From contig JAODAS010000278.1 of NCBI GenBank assembly GCA_025463555.1, forward strand, positions 1 to 34,138: a DNA stretch of 34,138 nucleotides, in the 5' to 3' direction. Below the pieces are notes generated by a model. That model saw nothing but the letters and a program-made list of their open reading frames with translations. It did not search any database and was not told where the DNA came from. Source of the DNA: Schumannella sp. Lineage in GTDB: Bacteria > Actinomycetota > Actinomycetes > Actinomycetales > Microbacteriaceae. The position numbers were made by a program, and so were the translations under genes. Positions 1-8,423 of the stretch are shown here, one piece after another (the stretch's first letter is position 1; each line of letters starts with the position of its first letter).

Positions 1-127
1 GAATTAGGCCGCCTCACAGGACTCTCCCGCGAGCGCATCTACCAGATCAAAGAGAACCGGAGGTAGCTGCGGCGTCTGCTGGTGGTTCGTGGAGTGACCA
101 GTCTCCGCGCCACTGGGTGAGCACCCA
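1..127. repeat. Terminal direct repeat (copy 1), identical to 34012-34138
   Basis: Base-by-base comparison: gaattaggccgcctc...gggtgagcaccca occurs at both ends, offset 34011. Confidence 0.97.
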
Positions 128-802
128 TGTCGGGTCGGTGCCGGTCTGCTCTCGGAACATGTCCGCGAAGCATCGGGGGCAGCAGATACCCTCACGACCC
201 GTCTCGGCAGCCCACGCCGTGGTAGCGGTCACCCAGTCTTCCCGGTTCGCGCACCATGGCATGTTCCGTTCACCGCACCGGTGGCAGAACGTCTCCGGGT
301 GCACGTCGGGCCAGCCCTGCTCGCGCTGCTCCTTGATCCACTCCGGATCGACCCGTTGACGTTCCTCACGACCGTTGTCGTACCCCATTGCGGTTGAGCT
401 GTAGGTCCACCAGTATGAGGCGCCCTCGCGTCGCAGTGTGCGCCGCATGAAGCGTTCGCTGAAGTCGCGGGTGATCACGTAGTAGAGGATCGCGCGGGCG
501 GGGAACCCGTTCACGTACCCGAACGCTGCGTCGAAGATCGCGCGGCGGATGCCGTAGGCGGGAACCCGGCGGTGGATGCCGTAGCCGAAGTCGACGGTCG
601 CCGGGCGGGTCACGACCTTGCCTCCCCAGTCGATGTACGAGACTTTCTCGCCGTCTAGCCCGCTCATCTTCTGGACGTGGTAGTGCTCGCGGACAGCCGT
701 CGCGATCGTTCGGCCGGCCCCCTGATAGTCGCGAGCATTCCACTGTTCGGCGGCGCCAAGGCCGAGGCTGATTTCGATCGCGCGCTCAAGACCGCCGTTC
801 AT
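47..802 (-). CDS. Hypothetical phage protein with CxxC zinc-binding motifs
   Basis: ORF from MNGGLERAIEIS; ATGA overlap with upstream gene; FCHRCGERNMPWC and CCPRC motifs. Confidence 0.8.
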   Translation of the reverse strand: MNGGLERAIEISLGLGAAEQWNARDYQGAGRTIATAVREHYHVQKMSGLDGEKVSYIDWGGKVVTRPATVDFGYGIHRRVPAYGIRRAIFDAAFGYVNGFPARAILYYVITRDFSERFMRRTLRREGASYWWTYSSTAMGYDNGREERQRVDPEWIKEQREQGWPDVHPETFCHRCGERNMPWCANREDWVTATTAWAAETGREGICCPRCFADMFREQTGTDPTWVLTQWRGDWSLHEPPADAAATSGSL

Positions 803-1536
803 GCGGTGGTCGCCTGATCGCTCGTGGGGTGTTCGAGTTCGTAGGCGAGCGCTCGGATGCCCTGAGAGCCCATCCAGACGTGACCGCAGCATCCGCACCT
901 CGCGAATGACGCTGTCAGGCCGCCCTTGTCGTCGGGCGTGTAGGAGGCGGTGAGGGCGATGCGGCGTTCCTTCTCGTACCAACGCCGCTTCACAGTCCCG
1001 TCCGGGAACCGCTCCAGGATGCCTCGGTTCAGGATGACCTCGTACCAGCCAGCACCGCACTCAGGGCACGTCTCCGGCTGCCCCGACTGATCGAACAGCT
1101 CGCGCACCGTCGGCGCTGACAGCTTCTCTTCGATAGTCCGCACCCACGACTGCAAGGTACGGACCTCGTCCTCATAGCTGGCGTCCGACCCGGTCCCGGC
1201 GCGGTGAGCGTTCGAGAACGCGAGGAACCATGCTCTCAGCGTGTCCTCCGGAAGCAGGCCAGGGATGCCCTCGCACAAGCCGCGGAACCGTTCCCCGATC
1301 GCGACCTCCATCTGCTCGTACTTCGTCAACGCGTCAGCGTCCAACGGGATCCGTTCACGTGCAGGCTTGCCGCCGGCGCTACCGCCGATGTTCGACGCGA
1401 TCGCGTCCCGAAGCTGCTTGATCAGCCCGTCATGGGATTCGTAGTGGTTCTTCCCGTCGTCGAGTCTCGTGGTCACGACATGCTGGATGGTGAGCGTGTC
1501 GACGGCGTCGAGCAGCGGGTCTGTCTGGGCGGTCAT
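799..1536 (-). CDS. Hypothetical protein, zinc-ribbon-like C-terminus
   Basis: ORF from MTAQTDPLL; CPECG ... CGCCG motifs. Confidence 0.8.
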   Translation of the reverse strand: MTAQTDPLLDAVDTLTIQHVVTTRLDDGKNHYESHDGLIKQLRDAIASNIGGSAGGKPARERIPLDADALTKYEQMEVAIGERFRGLCEGIPGLLPEDTLRAWFLAFSNAHRAGTGSDASYEDEVRTLQSWVRTIEEKLSAPTVRELFDQSGQPETCPECGAGWYEVILNRGILERFPDGTVKRRWYEKERRIALTASYTPDDKGGLTASFARCGCCGHVWMGSQGIRALAYELEHPTSDQATTA

Positions 1537-1562
1537 CGGTGGCTCCTCAGTAGGATTCGAGC

Positions 1563-1844
1563 ATGATTGGGACACGGCACGTGTTTGTTCGGGTTCGCGA
1601 GGATGATGTGCCCGTGGCGCTCACCCTGCTGGACGGTGGCTTTGAGGCGCGAGTGAACCACGACTGGGACGCGTCGCTCGACCCAGGAATTGCAGTGATC
1701 CGCTACTCGGTGTTCTACGGGCCCCAGACGGACGACCCGACGATGGCGCACCAGATGGACGACCAGGTGCGCGCGAACCTCAGCGGGGCAGGCATCTGGT
1801 ACGAGTACCACGGCAACGCCGTCGAGGGTGGGCGCATCCTTTAG
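1563..1844 (+). CDS. Hypothetical protein, isolated plus-strand gene
   Basis: 93-aa ORF with protein-like composition in the gap between two minus genes; TAGGAT 6 nt before ATG. Confidence 0.6.
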   Translation: MIGTRHVFVRVREDDVPVALTLLDGGFEARVNHDWDASLDPGIAVIRYSVFYGPQTDDPTMAHQMDDQVRANLSGAGIWYEYHGNAVEGGRIL

Positions 1845-1852
1845 CCCGCGGG

Positions 1853-2482
1853 TCACCGTCCTGCCCCTTCGGTGTTGCCGCCGTTCCGGTACTCGGCGAG
1901 CACCTTCAGGAGGGCATCCTGGGCATCGCAGATCGCTCGACTCCGGATGTCGATCGGGCCGACCGACAGCAGCCCACCGATCGCGTTGGCCGCACGTTGG
2001 AGCGCTTCGACTTGCTTCTCCCGGATCAGGGCGGGAAGAACCGAAGACGGAGACGCGGACAGGACCGCCTGAACCTTCTCGATTTCACCCAGCGGTAGGC
2101 GGATGCCATAGGTCGCACCCGCTTCGAGCACGCTCATGGTCTTGATTGTCTCGGCCGCCTTCTCGATGACCGCTTCGGCTGCGAGGGCACGTTGTTCCAT
2201 GTCACCGAACCGCGCGCGACTCTCGGTGAGGGCTTGGAGGGCAGAGTCACGCTCCGCCTCGACAACGGCGAGTCGATTGAGCACTGCGTGGTATTCCTCC
2301 ACGAACGTACTCAACTCTTTGCGAGCGAGCGTCGGGTCTTCGGCGTCACGAGAAGCACGACCCCACTCCGCACCCTGGATGAATCCGGCGCGACCAAACG
2401 AGCGGAGGTCTTCGCCCGGATAGGTTGGCGAGATCTCGGGATATGCCCGTTGTGCCGCCTTCTCTGCGGTTTCGTCAGTCAT
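1853..2482 (-). CDS. Hypothetical protein with coiled-coil
   Basis: ORF from MTDETAEKAAQ; Glu/Ala-rich heptad-like centre. Confidence 0.75.
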   Translation of the reverse strand: MTDETAEKAAQRAYPEISPTYPGEDLRSFGRAGFIQGAEWGRASRDAEDPTLARKELSTFVEEYHAVLNRLAVVEAERDSALQALTESRARFGDMEQRALAAEAVIEKAAETIKTMSVLEAGATYGIRLPLGEIEKVQAVLSASPSSVLPALIREKQVEALQRAANAIGGLLSVGPIDIRSRAICDAQDALLKVLAEYRNGGNTEGAGR

Positions 2483-2846
2483 CGGAGTCTCCGTTCGGTG
2501 CGTGGCAGGTGCAGGGGCAATCAGTGACCGCATCCCGGACGGTGTCCCAGGCGTCACCGTTGCAAGCGTCGTGCTTCCCGGCCGTGCACTCCGGGCTGAT
2601 GATCACCGGCGGGCTCGGCGGCGACTCGAGGCGGGCGTCCGCGTAATCCGGCCACTCAGGATGCGGCAACACCGGCTTACCCACCCACGCCGACCATCTA
2701 CACCGCATCATCGGGGTGCCGTGAATGAAACCGTCGTCGGCTTGATGGATGCGGTAGCCGGCGGCCAGAGCATCCGAGATCTCGATCTCGTCGTCGAGGG
2801 CGAACTCGGCCGCGCCGAGCATGCCGCCATACAGGTAAAGTCTCAT
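2475..2846 (-). CDS. Hypothetical protein
   Basis: 123-aa ORF, overlaps neighbours by a few nt as in a phage operon; C-terminal CPCTC motif. Confidence 0.75.
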   Translation of the reverse strand: MRLYLYGGMLGAAEFALDDEIEISDALAAGYRIHQADDGFIHGTPMMRCRWSAWVGKPVLPHPEWPDYADARLESPPSPPVIISPECTAGKHDACNGDAWDTVRDAVTDCPCTCHAPNGDSDD

Positions 2847-3709
2847 CAGGCGCTCACTTCCAGGGTCGGCTCGAGATCGGCGGCGATCGCGCGCTCAATG
2901 GCTGTGAGTCCGTCGACGATGTCCGTCACGTCGGTCTTGTCGAGCGCCTGGTTGAAATGGCGGATGCGCTCACGTATCCGGTTCGCAAGCATCTGCGAGC
3001 GCTGTCGGAGGACGGTGTAGTCGGCGGCGGCCGCGGCGATGGTGGCGGGTTCGACGTTGAGGTATCGGAACCGGTTCGTGTGGCCGCGTTGCAGGTTGCG
3101 GAGTTCGGTGAGGACGCTCTTGATCTGCTCGGCGTCGCGTGGGGAGGTCTTCACTTCGTGCAGTTGCTCCTCCGCGAGTCGGCGGCCTTGCTCGGCGCGT
3201 TCTTTGTCGTCCTGCATCCGGCTCAGTTGGGCGTCGAGGAACTTGATGCGGGACTGGGCGTCGTCGCCGGAGTAGAACAGTCGGGACAGGATCGCCGCGA
3301 GCGCCATCGCCTGGTCGACCGGTCGGAGTTTCGGGGCTTCCTTCAGCACCGTCATCGTTCGAGTGCGCCGGCCGGACGGTGGGGCTAGGACTCCCCAGTG
3401 CTCGGGGATGGTGAGCCCGTCGATGAGCTTCGGATCGGCGACGACCAGCCACCACTGGGTGCAGTGACGGATCCACGCGTCCGCCTTCGTCGGATCGGCC
3501 AGCTCCTGGATCACATCCGCCCGAGACACCTTCACCTCATGGCCGATGATCTCGCCCCGCTGCGTGTGCGTCAGCGGCAACCAGATCAGGTCAGCGCGAC
3601 GGTTCCCCTCCGGTGACGACAGCTCCGGGCAGAAGTACCCGCTCGCCGGCTTCGACGGCGCGATGTAGTGCGCTCGCAGCATCTCGATCATCTCTTTCGC
3701 GGTGCTCAT
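2846..3709 (-). CDS. PD-(D/E)XK-like (MmcB-like) nuclease domain with coiled-coil C-terminus
   Basis: From MSTAKEMIEML; RRADLIWLPL...GHEVKVSRADVIQEL resembles D...ExK nuclease core. Confidence 0.65.
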   Translation of the reverse strand: MSTAKEMIEMLRAHYIAPSKPASGYFCPELSSPEGNRRADLIWLPLTHTQRGEIIGHEVKVSRADVIQELADPTKADAWIRHCTQWWLVVADPKLIDGLTIPEHWGVLAPPSGRRTRTMTVLKEAPKLRPVDQAMALAAILSRLFYSGDDAQSRIKFLDAQLSRMQDDKERAEQGRRLAEEQLHEVKTSPRDAEQIKSVLTELRNLQRGHTNRFRYLNVEPATIAAAAADYTVLRQRSQMLANRIRERIRHFNQALDKTDVTDIVDGLTAIERAIAADLEPTLEVSA

Positions 3710-3903
3710 TTCGTTCCTCCGGTCTTGTGGCAGTCGCAGATGTAGTTCTTCGCGCACCCGAACCCGGGCGTCTTGCAGCACGCGTTGCAGCGGCCCTCCC
3801 GGTACTCGGCACGCTCGGGACGAGTGCGCGGCTCGAACCACGCCTCGATCGGTTTCTCGTTCAGCAGCGACGACGTCGCCCGCCCATGCTTCCGGCCCGT
3901 CAC
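3706..3903 (-). CDS. Small Cys-rich protein
   Basis: GTG start overlapping upstream stop (GTGA); CNACCKTPGFGCAKNYICDC. Confidence 0.6.
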   Translation of the reverse strand: MTGRKHGRATSSLLNEKPIEAWFEPRTRPERAEYREGRCNACCKTPGFGCAKNYICDCHKTGGTK

Positions 3904-3989
3904 GACAGCCTCCGTCCGCAACGGTTACACCGGGCATGCAGCCACAAATGGCCGAGGCGGTCGCACCAGAACTCAGTCGCCGTCTTCAC
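3900..3989 (-). CDS. 29-aa zinc-knuckle-like microprotein
   Basis: Manually translated: VKTATEFWCDRLGHLWLHARCNRCGRRLS; coupled to next gene by GTGA overlap. Confidence 0.5.
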   Translation of the reverse strand: MKTATEFWCDRLGHLWLHARCNRCGRRLS

Positions 3990-4566
3990 GCTTCCGCCCC
4001 TCGTCGGAGGTGGAGTCTTCCCGGTGTTCCCGCAACCACTGATCGTGAGCGAGACGTGCAGTACCGCAATGGCGACAGTCGGCTTCCGTTCCCAGAGGTT
4101 GGTGGACTCGACAGAACGGGGACGGAGGCATTCCGGCGGGCCTCTCCGCAGCACCCTCTCGCCCTCTCCCTCCCTCTCTCTCCCAAGCCGGGAAATCTTC
4201 CGGAGACGTTCCGGAACGATTCCGGAACAGATCGGCGGGCGGAGCCGGATGCTTCGACGGCTCCCGATGCGACACCGAAGGCCACTCCCGCACCGCGTAA
4301 TAGGTGCGGCCGGCGGCCTGATAGATGCCGATGTACCCGGCCGCGTCCAGCAGCAGCAGATGGTCGACCAGGACGTCCTCCGTGATCTCCGGATGCCCCG
4401 GCCAGATCGACGCCTTCAACATCCACCACGTCGTCGACTCGCGTCCCTCGTCGTCCGCGTGCAACCGAAGACCGATCCCCGTCAGACGAACCTCCGGTGC
4501 CAGCAGCATCAGATCCTCGTCCGTGAAGATGTCCGGCGGCAACGCGCGCTGCCTGCTCATTCCCAT
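3973..4566 (-). CDS. Phage helix-turn-helix / replication-initiation-like protein
   Basis: From MGMSRQRALPPDIFTDEDLMLL; layout typical of actinophage replication-associated proteins. Confidence 0.65.
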   Translation of the reverse strand: MGMSRQRALPPDIFTDEDLMLLAPEVRLTGIGLRLHADDEGRESTTWWMLKASIWPGHPEITEDVLVDHLLLLDAAGYIGIYQAAGRTYYAVREWPSVSHREPSKHPAPPADLFRNRSGTSPEDFPAWEREGGRGREGAAERPAGMPPSPFCRVHQPLGTEADCRHCGTARLAHDQWLREHREDSTSDEGRKREDGD

Positions 4567-4891
4567 AACGTCTAATCCCTTGAAGAATCGTGCGGACCGC
4601 GCCCGCCAGCTCGGACAGTCCCACCCGGAAGCACTCCGTGAACCCGCGGCCGCGAGGCAGCAGCAGGGTCGAGGACAGCTCGGTCTCGAACGCGCGGGGG
4701 AACAGTTCCGCCAACGCCTTCAGCGCCGCCGTCTCCTCCCACGCCGGCCTTTCCCTGGTCAGGATGATCACCTCGGCGCCCGTGGCCACGAACCCGGCCA
4801 CACGGCGCATCCCGCGGGTGCGGCCCACCTTCAGCACGCCCTCCCTGCGCCAATGCACCGCGTACAGGGTCACCTTCTCGTTCGCATCCAT
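3986..4891 (-). CDS. GIY-YIG (T5orf172-like) domain protein; C-terminal ~190 codons overlap the next gene out of frame
   Basis: MDANEKVTLYAVHWRREGVLKVGRTRGMRR...AWEETAALKAL; only about the first 110 aa look protein-like. Confidence 0.55.
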   Translation of the reverse strand: MDANEKVTLYAVHWRREGVLKVGRTRGMRRVAGFVATGAEVIILTRERPAWEETAALKALAELFPRAFETELSSTLLLPRGRGFTECFRVGLSELAGAVRTILQGIRRYGNEQAARVAAGHLHGRGSDAAGTGGSSDGDRSSVARGRRGTRVDDVVDVEGVDLAGASGDHGGRPGRPSAAAGRGRVHRHLSGRRPHLLRGAGVAFGVASGAVEASGSARRSVPESFRNVSGRFPGLGERGRERARGCCGEARRNASVPVLSSPPTSGNGSRLSPLRYCTSRSRSVVAGTPGRLHLRRGAEA

Positions 4892-5310
4892 CAGCTCTCC
4901 CGTCCCATACGTCGCATCGCCTCAGCCTCGGAAATCTCCGTCACACTGCCGTCGTCGCCGTACAGCACCCAGGCCGCGCGCAACAGGCGGTGAGCGTTCG
5001 GGAGGTAGCGGCGCGCCGGCCACTCCGCCGGGATCGCCCACGACGGGCACGCCCAGCCCTCCTCGAGCGCTTCCTTCGGGTGAGTGGTCTTCCACCCGTG
5101 ACAGCCAGTCGTCCCGGATCCGCCAAGCCCTTGCAGATTCGACGCGCGAGTGTTCCCCGGCCGCCGGTTCTGCCGGTGGTCACGGTTGAACGGGCCACAG
5201 TCGCGCCGGCACCGCTGGCACACACCCATATCCCGCATCGTCGCGATCTCGTACGCGTCAGCCTCGTCAGCCTTCGACGGGCGCAGAGTCTCGTACTTCG
5301 GGCGGATCAT
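4891..5310 (-). CDS. HNH endonuclease-like protein
   Basis: VCQRCRRDCGPFNRDHRQNRRPGNTRASNLQGL...GCHGW. Confidence 0.75.
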   Translation of the reverse strand: MIRPKYETLRPSKADEADAYEIATMRDMGVCQRCRRDCGPFNRDHRQNRRPGNTRASNLQGLGGSGTTGCHGWKTTHPKEALEEGWACPSWAIPAEWPARRYLPNAHRLLRAAWVLYGDDGSVTEISEAEAMRRMGRES

Positions 5311-5597
5311 GCCGCACCGTCCTCGACGTCGAGCGTCTCGGCCTCGAACTGGGCAAACGTCATCCGCGGATACTGCCGCCAGTGTTCGACGAGCTCCTCG
5401 GAGGCGTACGCGAGGGCACGCACTTCGGGGCCAATGAAGAGGCCGTACGGGTTGACGCCGGCGCGCTTCCCACGCTCGTTGAGCAGGACGCCGTTGCATG
5501 CAGTCTCCGCGCGGAGGTAAGCGCCCTCTCGGTAGTTTTCGTACTCCGCCCGCATCACCCGCCATCGGCTGGCGGCGAGCGCGAAGATCTTGCTCAC
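5307..5597 (-). CDS. Hypothetical protein
   Basis: GTG start (VSKIFALAASRWRV), coupled to upstream stop. Confidence 0.7.
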   Translation of the reverse strand: MSKIFALAASRWRVMRAEYENYREGAYLRAETACNGVLLNERGKRAGVNPYGLFIGPEVRALAYASEELVEHWRQYPRMTFAQFEAETLDVEDGAA

Positions 5598-5824
5598 GTC
5601 GCGCCTCCCGTCTGGCGTTCCTTTTGGTGGGAGGCGGTGATCTTGGAGCAGAGCCCGAATTTGTCGGGGGTGTTGGTCCTCTGTCCGCACAGCCAGCACT
5701 GTGGCGATTTGACCTGCAGCTTTTCGATGCGTGCGAGCTCTGCTTGAACTCGGGTCAGCGCGTCGACCTTGCCTTCGAGGTGAGTGCCGGCCTCGACTCC
5801 GGCCATCTCGATGTCCTGTCTCAC
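5594..5824 (-). CDS. Small zinc-finger protein
   Basis: GTG start overlapping methylase stop; CWLCGQ...C. Confidence 0.65.
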   Translation of the reverse strand: MRQDIEMAGVEAGTHLEGKVDALTRVQAELARIEKLQVKSPQCWLCGQRTNTPDKFGLCSKITASHQKERQTGGAT

Positions 5825-6669
5825 GCGGTCACCTCCCAGTCGCCGAAGTCGAGGGCTGAGTCGACCGTTGTGCCGATCTCGCGGTTCGACCAGAGCACTT
5901 CGGTTCGGGTGGCAGACTCGGCCGGACCGTTCGCCTGGCCGGTGTGTGCGTCGATCTCGACCTGGTGCCAGTCGCCGATGACGTCTCGGTAGAGATCCGA
6001 GTGGTATCCAGAGATGATCACGGTCGCCGAGCATTTCCGCAGGGCATCGAGCATTTCTGTGTGCTCAGGAGCGTGCTTCATCTCGAATCGATAGGCGTCA
6101 GTGCTTCCACGCGTGTCGCCGAGGTAGGGCGGGTCGACGTAAAGCAGGGTCCCCTCGAAGCGACCGTAGGCATCGATGATCTCGAGCGCGGGTCTGTTCT
6201 CGAGCGACACGTTTCGCAATCGTTCCGCCGCGGGCGCGAACCTCCCGATGTACCCGGAGAGGTACTTCGGGAGGGAGAGGGATGTTCCTTTGGGATCGAT
6301 GTTGAAACGCCACCCGGTAGCGCGGAGCTGACCACCGCGCCGTTGAGTGAGAGCCACCCAGACTCGCCGCGCTCGCTCGACATCGTCGACCGTGTCACGT
6401 TCCCGGGCGAGCAGCGATTCGGCTCGCGAGTGAGGAGTAAGCGCGCACACGCGCTCGAGCTCGTCGGGCTGGTCTCGGAGCACGCGCCAGAACGCCATGA
6501 TGTCGCCATCAAGGTCGTTGACGGTCTCAAGCGGGGAGGGCGCCTTCGCCATCAACACCGAGAGTCCGCCACAGTAGGGCTCGACGTAGTGGCCGTGCTC
6601 GGGGAAGTAAGAGACGATCTGCTCAGCGATGCGCTGCTTGCCGCCGAAGTAAGGGAACGGTGGCTTCAT
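5821..6669 (-). CDS. D12-class DNA N6-adenine methyltransferase (Dam-like)
   Basis: PPFPYFGGKQRIAEQI, YVEPYCGG, LYVDPPYLGDTRG motifs. Confidence 0.92.
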   Translation of the reverse strand: MKPPFPYFGGKQRIAEQIVSYFPEHGHYVEPYCGGLSVLMAKAPSPLETVNDLDGDIMAFWRVLRDQPDELERVCALTPHSRAESLLARERDTVDDVERARRVWVALTQRRGGQLRATGWRFNIDPKGTSLSLPKYLSGYIGRFAPAAERLRNVSLENRPALEIIDAYGRFEGTLLYVDPPYLGDTRGSTDAYRFEMKHAPEHTEMLDALRKCSATVIISGYHSDLYRDVIGDWHQVEIDAHTGQANGPAESATRTEVLWSNREIGTTVDSALDFGDWEVTA

Positions 6670-7466
6670 GCTGCCACCTCGAGATCCTGTCCGAGGAGGT
6701 GCTCCGCGGTCCCGACCGTGATCGTGATCGTGATCGTGACGCCATTGATCGAGACCGCCTGCGGCGCGATGTCAGCGCCGCCGATCGAGTGCTCTGCCTG
6801 CTGCGTCCCATCCGTCGCATCTGCTAGCTGGGCGCGCAGCGACAGGATGACGTCCGTCTGCTCACCGCTGAGGGCCAGGAGCTTGCGGTTCATATCCTCG
6901 AGGTCCGCGTACGAGGGACTTAGGGCGTCGTCGACCGATGGGGCAGCAACTGCCTCTGTCGGCGCACTGGTCTTCGACTTGCTCTTACCTAGCGGGCCGC
7001 CGTTCGCCCGGCGCCGAACGGCGTACTCGCGCTGGTACTCGGTGTACGCCTGCCTGCAGGTCCTGCCGGTGGCTGGGCTCCTCGGACACGTGTTGCCGTC
7101 GTGGCATCCCTTCCCGTAGCCCTTCGCCGTGCCATGCGGGAACGCGGCAGCCCCTGCGGCCGGCTCGGCGTCCGCGGCCAGCGCCGTCGGCTCGGGCTGG
7201 GGTTTCGTCTGGGGCTGGGGTTTCGCTGCGGACTTCTCCACCACGGCCGGCGCGTGCGCGCCCTCGGCCGCCACGATCTCACTGGGGGACATTCCTGCCT
7301 CCACCTTCTTCCTGTATCCGTAGTCGCCGTTGAACCGCTGGAATGCCTGCGCGCATGAGAACCCGTGATCCAGTGCGCCAGGGCACCCTGAGCCGCGGCA
7401 GCCCGCGTCGTATCCTTCCTTCGTCGAGTGGGGGAAGCCGTCCTCGTACAGGTCTGCGCCGCTCAT
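6666..7466 (-). CDS. Protein with two copies of a Cys/His module
   Basis: FPHSTKEGYDAGCRGSGCPGALDHGFSCAQAF and FPHGTAKGYGKGCHDGNTCPRSPATGRTCRQAY. Confidence 0.75.
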   Translation of the reverse strand: MSGADLYEDGFPHSTKEGYDAGCRGSGCPGALDHGFSCAQAFQRFNGDYGYRKKVEAGMSPSEIVAAEGAHAPAVVEKSAAKPQPQTKPQPEPTALAADAEPAAGAAAFPHGTAKGYGKGCHDGNTCPRSPATGRTCRQAYTEYQREYAVRRRANGGPLGKSKSKTSAPTEAVAAPSVDDALSPSYADLEDMNRKLLALSGEQTDVILSLRAQLADATDGTQQAEHSIGGADIAPQAVSINGVTITITITVGTAEHLLGQDLEVAA

Positions 7467-8419
7467 GCTGCTCTCCGGTCGGTGAGTTCGTTCTGGTCCC
7501 ACGCCTCAAGGCCGAGCTCCTGACGGATGCGGAGCACGGTGCGCTCGTCGCAGTCGGCGTGTGCGGCCATGAGCCTGTCGGACCATTTGCGGGGGTGGAG
7601 GATCCTGATGGCCTCGCGTCGTTCGGCCGGGTTGAGTCGGACCGCTTCGCCGGAGCATGCGAGTTCGACGGCGATGTCGTCGACGGTGTGGTCGTACTCG
7701 GTCGCGGGCGGTTCCGCGTCGGTGTCGATGTCGTCCCAGCCCAGTGGTGGCACCCACCGTCTGGCGGCTGCGTGGTTCTTCATGCGGGTGCGGGCGGTCT
7801 GGGCGGTGCGAGTGTCGGCGGGTGGTGTGACGTTCCACAGCGAATCGAACACCGCCATAGCGGCGAGGTGGGTCCAAGCCTGGACGCGGTTCTGGTGCAT
7901 GAGGATGTAGCTGAGGTGCTCGGGGGAAGTGCCCATGCGGTGGGCGAGCTCGGTGTGAGTCCAGCCGAGGGTGATGAGCGCTTGCACCCGACGCTGCGTT
8001 CCGCGTGCCGGGATGGTTGTGGTGGGCAGGAGGGCGTGCACGTCGGGTCTGACGGCGAGGATCGCTGTCTCTGTGGCCTGGGCGATGCGCTTCGCAGGGA
8101 CCGGGGGACGGTACCGCTTCGGGGTGGCCACAGATGATCCCCAAAGGATGTGGCTGACCTTCGCGTGCTGGATGCCGGCCATGACGGCGATCTGTTTCGC
8201 GCCGATCCCGAACGCTTGAAGGTGCTCGATGTGTTCGCGGGCGGGCTGCGCGTCAACGAGGTTGCTAGTGGGGAGGCCGTAGGCGCGGAGCCGGTAGGCG
8301 CGTCGCTTGACGAGACGGTTGTGGTCCACGCAGGCTTCGCAGCGGCACCTGTGCTCGTTGTAGCAGGTGCCAGCGCGCCCGTGCTTGTGCCCGGGTGGGC
8401 AGGTGATCTTGTCGGTCAT
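7463..8419 (-). CDS. HTH DNA-binding protein with N-terminal Cys cluster
   Basis: MTDKITCPPGHKHGRAGTCYNEHRCRCEAC; HTH-like segments GIGAKQIAVMAGIQHAKVSHIL and GWTHTELAHRMGTSPEHLSYIL. Confidence 0.75.
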   Translation of the reverse strand: MTDKITCPPGHKHGRAGTCYNEHRCRCEACVDHNRLVKRRAYRLRAYGLPTSNLVDAQPAREHIEHLQAFGIGAKQIAVMAGIQHAKVSHILWGSSVATPKRYRPPVPAKRIAQATETAILAVRPDVHALLPTTTIPARGTQRRVQALITLGWTHTELAHRMGTSPEHLSYILMHQNRVQAWTHLAAMAVFDSLWNVTPPADTRTAQTARTRMKNHAAARRWVPPLGWDDIDTDAEPPATEYDHTVDDIAVELACSGEAVRLNPAERREAIRILHPRKWSDRLMAAHADCDERTVLRIRQELGLEAWDQNELTDRRAA

Positions 8420-8423
8420 GGGG

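Noticed and set aside
6715-6738. GTGATC-type hexamer repeats (phase-variation candidate)
   Set aside because: In-frame hexamers coding VTITITIT; changes would not shift frame, so probably only a beta-strand coding repeat.
5944-7119. 391-aa plus-strand ORF opposite the methylase
   Set aside because: Shadow of the D12 methylase and Cys-module genes; no recognisable domain.
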